DNA of 7,374 nucleotides from Actinomycetes bacterium (GTDB taxonomy: Bacteria > Actinomycetota > Actinomycetes > Propionibacteriales > Nocardioidaceae), in NCBI GenBank assembly GCA_023252095.1, contig JAHEXN010000027.1:1-7374 (forward strand). Direction: 5' to 3'. A program made the translations under genes and the position numbers. This document shows positions 1-4,716 of this stretch, one piece after another. Numbering within the stretch: position 1 is the first letter of the stretch; the number at the start of each line of letters is the position of its first letter. The notes beneath the pieces are model-generated. The model was not told the origin of the DNA. It worked only from the letters and a program-made list of their open reading frames with translations, and did not search any database.

Positions 1-21
1 GACTACCTGCGCGGCATCTGA
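1..21 (+). CDS. C-terminal tail of an unidentified upstream gene (partial)
   Basis: The first 21 bases read as six sense codons (D-Y-L-R-G-I) followed by TGA. This would be the end of a gene entering from the left on the same strand as the deaminase gene, with 20 bp between them. Six residues cannot identify a family, and this frame is chosen only because it gives a clean stop just before the next start. The frame of the downstream deaminase is also open to the window edge, so this call is tentative. Confidence 0.4.
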   Translation, partial: DYLRGI

Positions 22-41
22 GCCGACGGCCTCCCACGACG

Positions 42-467
42 GTGCACCCGAGCTTCGCCGACGCCCGCCCCCTCACCACGGAGGAGCGCGAGCTCGTCGA
101 TCTGGCGCGCGCGACGATCGACGCGACCACCGATGCGCCGGTCGACACCGACGGCGCGCACACGATGGGCGCCGCGGTCCGCAGTGCCGACGGTCGCACC
201 TTCGCGGGCGTCAACCTGTACCACTTCACGGGTGGACCCTGCGCCGAGCTGGTGGCCCTCGGCGCCGCACGCGCGGGCGGGGCCACGCAGATCACCCACG
301 TCGTCGCCGTCGGCAATCACGGCCGAGGCGTGTGCAGTCCGTGCGGACGTGACCGACAGATCTTCATCGACCTCTACCCCGGCCTGCGGGTCATCGTGCC
401 GGGCGATCCCGAGCCCGTCAGTGTGGACGCCCGCGACCTTCTGCCTGGCGCCTACGCCCAGCGATGA
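42..467 (+). CDS. Cytidine deaminase / blasticidin-S-deaminase-like protein with PCxxD zinc motif
   Basis: A 141-residue protein of the zinc-dependent cytidine deaminase fold, which hydrolytically removes an amino group from cytosine nucleosides or related compounds in the cytoplasm. The zinc/catalytic box is Cys67-Ala68-Glu69, inside a YHFTGGPCAEL block. The second box is Ser-Pro-Cys101-Gly-Arg-Asp104-Arg-Gln. Canonical members have Cys where Asp104 stands. The codon is GAC, two changes from TGC, so a single read error does not explain it. From memory, the YHFTGGPCAELV block, the AVGN-x-x-RG segment, the DL-x-PG segment and the C-terminal LLP-x-x-Y match fungal blasticidin-S deaminase (about 130 aa) better than Escherichia-type Cdd. 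The length is right for the small tetrameric class. The GTG start puts the first helix (TTEERELVDLA) near residue 12, as in that family. No clear ribosome binding site precedes it and the frame is open further upstream, so the start is uncertain. The real substrate is unknown. Confidence 0.88.
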   Translation: MHPSFADARPLTTEERELVDLARATIDATTDAPVDTDGAHTMGAAVRSADGRTFAGVNLYHFTGGPCAELVALGAARAGGATQITHVVAVGNHGRGVCSPCGRDRQIFIDLYPGLRVIVPGDPEPVSVDARDLLPGAYAQR

Positions 468-503
468 GGTCGGTGGCAGCTCGCGCGTCCTCGACCTGGC
501 TGG

Positions 504-1460
504 TCACCACGCCGCTTCGGCCACGCGCCGGAAGTTACCGGACGTGACGGCGTCGACGTCGGCTGGTGACCAGCCACGCGCCACGAGCACGTCGTCGAGG
601 GTCACGAAGAGCTCGGGCGAGACCCACTGGAGCGGGCCCCAGCGCGTGTAGCTCTCGTCGAACAGATCCGGGTTCGCCGCGAGCTCGGCGTGGAAGTCGG
701 CCTGGTCGAAGGAGTGGTCGGTGCTGACGCCCACGTGGTCGATGCCGACGAGCTCGACCGCGGCCTCGAGGTGGCGCGCCATGGCGTCGAGCGTGGGCGC
801 GTTGGGGCCCAGGAAGATGCCGACGCCCGTGATGCCGACGACGCCACCGGTCTCGGCGCAGGCCACGGCCTGGTCGTCGGTGATGTTGCGCGGGTGGTCC
901 CACACCGACTTCAGGCAGGAGTGGCTGTAGACGACCGGCTTCTCGGAGACGGTGCACAGGTCCAGGCCGGTCCGCTCGCTGCAGTGCGAGCCGTCGGCGA
1001 CCATGCCGGCCGCGTTCATCTCGCGCACGAGGTCGGCACCCCACCGGGTCAGCCCCGTGTCGTGGGTGTCCAGACAGCCGGAGCCCGCGGCGTTGGCGTG
1101 GTTGTACGTCGGCAGCAGGGTGCGCACGCCGGCCTCGACGAACGCCCGCACGTTCCCCAGGTCGCCGTCGAGGGGTGCGGAGTCCTCCAGGTCGAAGGCC
1201 ACGCCGACCACACCGGCCTCGCGGGCTGCCGCGAGCTCGGGCAGCGTCGTGGCCAGGCCCAGCCGGGGTCGTGCCTCGATCACGCGGCGGAACGCCGCCA
1301 CGAGCGCCCGCGCGTCGTCGCCGGTCTGCGGTGCATAGCCGACGTTGACCGACACGAACCCGCCGCCGGGGCGGTCGTAGCGGTCGAGCTCGCTCACGTC
1401 GGCCTCGGGCTTCAGCGGTAGGCAGGCGTGCTGGTCCCACATCCAGGACGAACGACCCAC
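504..1460 (-). CDS. Peptidase M19 (membrane dipeptidase-like) protein
   Basis: A 318-residue TIM-barrel metallohydrolase of the renal/membrane dipeptidase family (M19), whose members cleave dipeptides, often with D-amino acids, at a two-zinc site. Compared with human renal dipeptidase, visible equivalents are His11 in the first strand, bridging Glu92 (FDLED), His159 (DGSH), His180 (SHS), the substrate-binding Arg191 of HPRN, and Asp248 (GVSTD). Spacings agree: 21 residues between the last two His and 11 from His180 to Arg191. The metal motif near the N-terminus is HAC, not HxD, so the second ligand is Cys13 instead of Asp. No signal peptide or membrane segment is seen, so it is probably cytoplasmic. 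GTG 1460 is chosen because it lies 7 bp after the permease stop, has GAGG 5 nt upstream, and leaves only ten residues before the first-strand His. ATG 1520 would overlap the permease by 53 bp, and ATG 1442 is a possible shorter start. It is the third gene of an operon with an ABC exporter. Substrate unknown. Confidence 0.88.
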   Translation of the reverse strand: MGRSSWMWDQHACLPLKPEADVSELDRYDRPGGGFVSVNVGYAPQTGDDARALVAAFRRVIEARPRLGLATTLPELAAAREAGVVGVAFDLEDSAPLDGDLGNVRAFVEAGVRTLLPTYNHANAAGSGCLDTHDTGLTRWGADLVREMNAAGMVADGSHCSERTGLDLCTVSEKPVVYSHSCLKSVWDHPRNITDDQAVACAETGGVVGITGVGIFLGPNAPTLDAMARHLEAAVELVGIDHVGVSTDHSFDQADFHAELAANPDLFDESYTRWGPLQWVSPELFVTLDDVLVARGWSPADVDAVTSGNFRRVAEAAW

Positions 1461-1465
1461 GGGAG

Positions 1466-1478
1466 CCTCACGCCTCCC
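1466..1478 (-). promoter_or_regulatory. Ribosome binding site deciding the dipeptidase start
   Basis: On the minus strand the end of the permease gene carries GGGAGG (1478-1473) and, overlapping the permease stop, GAGG (1469-1466). GAGG sits 5 nt before the GTG at 1460, and GGGAGG is 12 nt away. This supports translation starting at 1460, coupled to permease termination. Confidence 0.5.
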
Positions 1479-2607
1479 AACGGAAGAGGCGCGCCGAGAC
1501 CGTGGCGAACACGGCCGCAAAGCCGAGCAGGATCACGATCGGCAGCACGATGGCCGACGGCCCCTGCTCGCGCACCATGACGTCGAGCATGCCCTGGTTG
1601 AGGTGCTTGAGCGGCAGGCAGTTGCTGACGGCGCGGAGCCAGGTCGGTGCCCCGTCGAGTGGGAAGAACGAGCCCGACAGGAACGCCATCGGCAGAACGA
1701 TGAAGTTCGCCAGGCCGATGGCCCCTTCCTCGGTCTTCGACACGGCGCCGGCGAGCATGCCGATCGAGAGGAAGGCCAGCGTGCCCGCGAGCAGAAGCGG
1801 CACCATGAGCGGCCACCAGCCCGACAGCTGCAGCCCGAACGCCCCGACGCCCAGCCCGACGAAGATGACGGCCTGGACGAGCGCGATCACGAGGCTGACG
1901 CCGACCCGGGCCAGCACGACCGAGCTCGTGCGCACCGGGGCGAGCCGCAGGCGGCGCAACAGGCCGCTCTTGCGCCACATCACGAGGTTGGCGGCCGCGC
2001 CGAACGTCGCGCTCATCGCGACGGCCCAGCCGAGCAGGCTCGGCGTGACGTACTGGATCTGCTCGAGCGAGTCGTCCTCGACCTGGCTGGAAGCGAACAT
2101 GAACGTCGGCGGCTCACCCGTGGACTGCTGGTACACCGCCGTGTTGGCCTGTTGCACGATGGCCTGCACGACGCCCTGGATCTGCGCCCCCGCGACCGGG
2201 TCGGCCGCCGAGTAGTGCACCGTGACCTCGCCGCCCTCCTCGGTGACCACAGCGTCGGCATCACCGTCGCGGACCTTCTCGAGCGCGGCGTCGAGGTCGT
2301 CGGACCGGGTGATGTCGACGGACTTCTCGATGGTCTTCTGCGCCTCGGCGGGCGCGTCGTCGATGACGGAGACGTCGCCGACCACGACGACCTCGGCCGG
2401 GTCGACCTCGCCCTGACTCGTGAAGATGCCGCCGAAGAGCACCAGGAACATGAGCGGGAACGCGATGGCCCAGAACAGGGTCATGCGGTCGCGCACGAAG
2501 CCCTTGAACATCGCGATCGTGAGGGCCTTGAGCGGACGGGCCGCCTTCGCGTCGCCGGCGCCGGTGGACGGCTCGGTGCGGCTGCCGGGCGTGGTGCTCG
2601 TGCTCAT
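1468..2607 (-). CDS. ABC-2 type transporter permease
   Basis: A 379-residue integral membrane subunit of an ABC exporter. The layout is that of the ABC-2 drug/polysaccharide exporter class (YhhJ/YadH-like, ABC2_membrane_3 type). A short cytoplasmic N-terminus is followed by TM1 at about residues 43-62. A soluble extracytoplasmic domain of about 120 residues follows (63-185, acidic, rich in Asp/Glu/Val). Five more segments lie near 187-210, 228-256, 264-288, 296-316 and 352-371. The LSGSFFPLDGAPTWLRAVSNCLPL stretch from residue 310 to 333, between TM5 and TM6, is typical of the family. The start is ATG 2607, which overlaps the ATPase stop (ATGA) and has GGGAG 8 nt upstream. The frame is open further upstream to 2997, but that part lies inside the ATPase gene and shows no family resemblance. 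It should dimerise and pair with the ATPase before it. The cargo cannot be told from sequence; hydrophobic drugs, lipids or peptides are all possible. Confidence 0.93.
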   Translation of the reverse strand: MSTSTTPGSRTEPSTGAGDAKAARPLKALTIAMFKGFVRDRMTLFWAIAFPLMFLVLFGGIFTSQGEVDPAEVVVVGDVSVIDDAPAEAQKTIEKSVDITRSDDLDAALEKVRDGDADAVVTEEGGEVTVHYSAADPVAGAQIQGVVQAIVQQANTAVYQQSTGEPPTFMFASSQVEDDSLEQIQYVTPSLLGWAVAMSATFGAAANLVMWRKSGLLRRLRLAPVRTSSVVLARVGVSLVIALVQAVIFVGLGVGAFGLQLSGWWPLMVPLLLAGTLAFLSIGMLAGAVSKTEEGAIGLANFIVLPMAFLSGSFFPLDGAPTWLRAVSNCLPLKHLNQGMLDVMVREQGPSAIVLPIVILLGFAAVFATVSARLFRWEA

Positions 2608-3506
2608 GCGCGGTACTCCCGCCCGGTCAGGTCGAGGAAGACGTCCTCGAGCGTGCCCTTGCTGACGCTGAGCCCCTCGAGCGCCTCGCGGCGGCCGAGC
2701 TCGGCCAGGAGGGTCGCGGGCTCGCGCGTCTCGATGACCAGGCCCGAGCCACCGAGCGTGACCGAGTCGGCGCCGGGAAGCCGCCGGGCGTCCTCGAGCG
2801 TGAGGGCCTCGGTCGCGAGCCCGATGCGGGTCGCGGCGTCGAGCTGACGGATGAGCGCACCCGGGGTGTCGATCTCGAGGAGACGGCCGTGGTCGACGAT
2901 CGCGACGCGGTCGCACAGCTCCTCGGCCTCCTCCATGTAGTGCGTCGTGAGCACGACGGTGCGGCCGGAGTCGTTGATGCCGCGCAGGACGTCCCACAGG
3001 TTGCGCCGCGCCTGCGGGTCGAGCGCCGCGGTGGGCTCGTCGAGGAACACGACGTCGGGGTCGTGCACCAGGGCGCAGGCGATCGAGAGGCGCTGCTTCT
3101 GACCGCCCGAGAGGTCCTCGACCTGGGCCGTGGCCTTCTCGGTCAGGCCGACCTGCTCGAGGAGGTCGTCGAGTCGCGACGTCGGGACGCCGTAGATCGC
3201 CCCGAAGGTCTGCAGCTGCTCGACCGCCGTGAGCCGTTCGAAGAAGGCGGACGACTGCAGCTGCACGCCGATGCGTCGCTGCAGGTCGGGCTCCCGCTTG
3301 GCCGGGTCGCGGCCGTCGACCGACACACGCCCGCTGGTGGGCGACCGCAGGCCCTCGACCGTCTCGAGCGTCGTGGTCTTGCCCGCCCCGTTGGGGCCGA
3401 GCAGGCCAAAGAACTCGCCTGGCTCGACCGTGAAGCTGATGTCGTCGACCGCGGTGACGGCGCCGTAGCGCATCGTCAGGTGGTCGACCTCGATCTGTAC
3501 CCCCAT
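2604..3506 (-). CDS. ABC transporter ATP-binding protein (ABC-2 exporter, drug-resistance type)
   Basis: A 300-residue cytoplasmic ATPase that powers the permease encoded next. All nucleotide-binding elements are present: Walker A GPNGAGKTT (37-45), Q-loop Gln82, signature LSGGQ (132-136), Walker B VVFLDE (152-157, catalytic Glu157), D-loop ALDP (161-164) and switch His189 in LTTHYMEEAE. Residues after about 215 form the C-terminal domain of CcmA/DrrA-type exporters, ending with the usual TLEDVFLDLTGRE motif (285-297). ATG 3506 is preferred because a TAnnnT -10 element lies 7 nt before it. An in-frame GTG at 3512 would add two residues, and neither start has a Shine-Dalgarno sequence. It overlaps the permease start by 4 bp, so the two are translationally coupled. 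The fold is certain. The transported substrate is not evident. Confidence 0.95.
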   Translation of the reverse strand: MGVQIEVDHLTMRYGAVTAVDDISFTVEPGEFFGLLGPNGAGKTTTLETVEGLRSPTSGRVSVDGRDPAKREPDLQRRIGVQLQSSAFFERLTAVEQLQTFGAIYGVPTSRLDDLLEQVGLTEKATAQVEDLSGGQKQRLSIACALVHDPDVVFLDEPTAALDPQARRNLWDVLRGINDSGRTVVLTTHYMEEAEELCDRVAIVDHGRLLEIDTPGALIRQLDAATRIGLATEALTLEDARRLPGADSVTLGGSGLVIETREPATLLAELGRREALEGLSVSKGTLEDVFLDLTGREYRA

Positions 3507-3519
3507 GGGCACGACGCTA
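3507..3519 (-). promoter_or_regulatory. Candidate -10 element of a leaderless promoter for the ABC operon
   Basis: On the minus strand TAGCGT (3519-3514) fits the actinobacterial TAnnnT -10 consensus and ends 7 nt before ATG 3506. Transcription would then begin at or next to the start codon. That would explain the missing Shine-Dalgarno sequence. I see no convincing -35 (TTGAC-like) element about 17 nt upstream. TAnnnT is a short motif, so chance occurrence is possible. Confidence 0.35.
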
Positions 3520-3591
3520 TCGGCTTGCGGTGACGGCCCGCGTCCGCCGAAAGTCGGAGATCAGGGTCCCGCTGCCCCGTGTGGTGTGGGA

Positions 3592-3638
3592 GGTTTCGAG
3601 GCGCGCGCCGCAGGCGGCACTCGCACCTCAACCAGCGG
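3592..3638 (+). repeat. 47-bp intergenic repeat, copy A
   Basis: This copy begins GGTTTCGAGGC and ends CACCTCAACCAGCGG. It matches 46 of 47 bases of the copy at 3713-3759; the only difference is G at 3603 against T at 3724. The core holds a perfect short hairpin (GCCGC-AG-GCGGC, 3608-3619). The ends are loosely inverted (GGTT..GAGG against CCTC.AACC), as in REP-like palindromic elements. It lies outside any credible gene. Confidence 0.9.
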
Positions 3639-3670
3639 TGGCGGGCGAAGCCCCGCCGCTTGAGGTGCGA
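3621..3670. repeat. Large imperfect palindrome formed by copies A and C
   Basis: The 11-base arm 3621-3631 (TCGCACCTCAA) is perfectly complementary to 3660-3670. Inside it a second perfect 6-bp stem pairs 3640-3645 (GGCGGG) with 3652-3657 around a 6-nt loop. The resulting RNA could fold stably in either direction, so it may end or attenuate transcription from ccsB toward the ABC operon. No T-run follows on either strand, so it is not a classical intrinsic terminator. Confidence 0.55.
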
Positions 3671-3692
3671 CGAGGAACGAGGAGCCTCGAAA
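3656..3692 (-). repeat. Inverted copy C of the intergenic repeat, with a different core
   Basis: The plus strand reads CCGCTTGAGGTGCGA, a variable core, then GCCTCGAAA. This is the reverse complement of the outer parts of copies A and B, with three bases missing near the CCGC end. The GC-rich hairpin core of A and B is replaced by a tandem 7-mer, ACGAGGA twice (3670-3683). Conserved flanks with a swapped core suggest a repeat family with alternative central segments. Confidence 0.75.
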
Positions 3693-3695
3693 GGG

Positions 3696-3711
3696 GCACC
3701 TCAGCCAACGG
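3696..3711 (+). repeat. 16-bp fragment D of the intergenic repeat
   Basis: The 16 bases match 14 of 16 positions of the right end of the full repeat (3744-3759), differing at 3704 and 3708. The left part of this copy is missing. It lies 3 bp after copy C and 1 bp before copy B, consistent with a decayed or partly deleted unit. Confidence 0.6.
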
Positions 3712-3712
3712 G

Positions 3713-3759
3713 GGTTTCGAGGCTCGCGCCGCAGGCGGCACTCGCACCTCAACCAGCGG
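3713..3759 (+). repeat. 47-bp intergenic repeat, copy B
   Basis: A near-identical direct copy of the element at 3592-3638, offset by 121 bp and carrying the same GCCGC-AG-GCGGC hairpin. Its right edge lies 9 bp beyond the ccsB stop codon, so it occupies the immediate 3' flank of the cytochrome c maturation operon, where it could protect or end the transcript. Confidence 0.9.
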
Positions 3760-3768
3760 GGAGCTGGC

Positions 3769-4716
3769 TCACTTCGCGTACGAGTGCAGGCCCGGGACGA
3801 AGATGTTGACGCCGTAGTAGCTGAACAGGAACGTCGCGAAGCCGAGCAGCGCGATGATCGCGGCGCGGCGGCCCTTCCAGCCGGCCGTGGCACGGGCGTG
3901 CAGGTAGCCGGCGTAGACGACCCACGTGACGAAGGCCCAGACCTCCTTGGGGTCCCAGCCCCAGTACCGGCCCCACGCGTAGTGCGCCCAGATCGGGCCG
4001 GCGATCAGCGCACCGAACGTCCAGAGCACGAAGCCGACCGCGTGCGTGCGGTACGCCAGGCGGTCCATCGCGGCGATCGTGGGCACGCGGCGCAGGATCG
4101 GTCCGACCGTTCCGCGGTTCTCGGCCCTCTCCTTCAGCAGGTACAGCAGTGACGCCGAGGCGCCGACCAGGAAGAGCGCGCCCGCGATCATGACCGCGGC
4201 GACGTGGATCACGAGCCAGTACGAGTGCAGGGCCGGCACCAGCGGACCGGCGGGCACGTACGCCGACCAGGCCAGGCCGAGGATCGCGAGGCCGAAGCCA
4301 GCGACGAGCGGGGCGATCCACTGCACCGAGGTGATGCGGACGAGCACGAGGTACACCACCAGGGCGATCGAGACGCCCGTGAGGCCGAACTCGTACATGT
4401 TGCCCCACGGGACCCGCTCGGACGCGAGCGCGCGGGTCACGACACCCGCGACCAGCAGGCCGGCCGCGACGACCGTCAGCGCGATGCCGATGCGACTGAG
4501 GACCGCGCTGCGCGGCGGGACCTCGTCGTCCTCGGGCGGCGGGGCCACGGCGACGGAGCCCTGGGTCCCCGAGCCGACCGCGGCCGCCAGGGGCTCCGCG
4601 TCCTCCTGGCGCACGAACAGCAGCTCGGCCAGGTGGGCCAGGAACGCGAGTGCGAGCACGACCGTGCCCGAGGCGACGGCGTAGTTGGAGAACTCGGCGT
4701 AGTCGGCGAGAGTCAT
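3769..4716 (-). CDS. ccsB: Cytochrome c biogenesis protein CcsB/CcsA (ResC-like heme handling subunit)
   Basis: A 315-residue polytopic membrane protein of System II cytochrome c maturation. With ResB it forms the synthase that moves heme across the membrane and attaches it to CXXCH apocytochromes. The defining tryptophan-rich WWD motif spans residues 248-258 (WGRYWGWDPKE). Candidate heme-ligand histidines are His164 (LHSYW), His225 (RTHAVGF) and His311 near the C-terminus (PGLHSYA). A NMYEF motif is at 106-110. Hydrophobic segments lie near 12-34, 74-94, 112-128, 132-153, 167-193, 224-242, 258-272 and 286-306. An acidic, Pro-rich linker (about 37-70) separates the first segment from the conserved core. 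ATG 4716 overlaps the resB stop (ATGA), with AGGAG 11 nt upstream. It is the last gene of the operon. Family members are called CcsA, CcsB or ResC in different lineages. Confidence 0.96.
   Translation of the reverse strand: MTLADYAEFSNYAVASGTVVLALAFLAHLAELLFVRQEDAEPLAAAVGSGTQGSVAVAPPPEDDEVPPRSAVLSRIGIALTVVAAGLLVAGVVTRALASERVPWGNMYEFGLTGVSIALVVYLVLVRITSVQWIAPLVAGFGLAILGLAWSAYVPAGPLVPALHSYWLVIHVAAVMIAGALFLVGASASLLYLLKERAENRGTVGPILRRVPTIAAMDRLAYRTHAVGFVLWTFGALIAGPIWAHYAWGRYWGWDPKEVWAFVTWVVYAGYLHARATAGWKGRRAAIIALLGFATFLFSYYGVNIFVPGLHSYAK

Noticed and set aside
467..497. AGGTCG...CGACCT inverted pair between the convergent deaminase and dipeptidase genes as a bidirectional terminator
   Set aside because: Only 6 bp of stem around a 19-nt loop and no T-run on either strand; too weak to annotate, though its position between convergent stops is suggestive.
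690..1421. Plus-strand open frame opposite the M19 gene
   Set aside because: Low-complexity Val/Gly/Asp/Arg composition and no family resemblance; a shadow of the real minus-strand gene.
1603..2847. Long plus-strand open frame (414 codons) opposite the ABC permease and ATPase
   Set aside because: It is rich in Arg/His/Asp/Glu with no membrane or domain pattern, as expected from the antisense of GC-rich genes. The minus-strand frames have unmistakable ABC motifs.
2608..2997. N-terminal extension of the permease frame to 2997, and of the resB frame to 6623
   Set aside because: The extra parts lie wholly inside the preceding gene and are Arg/Pro-rich without homology. The overlapping ATG starts with ribosome binding sites fit the families.
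3592..3759. CRISPR-like array
   Set aside because: There are only two direct copies, 74 bp apart, with an inverted relative between them. There is no regular spacing and no cas gene in the window.
3530..3893. Small open frames on both strands across the repeat cluster (3530-3817 plus, 3561-3893 minus)
   Set aside because: Their translations consist of repeated Arg/Pro/Ala stretches produced by the DNA repeats and the ccsB antisense, so they are not genes.
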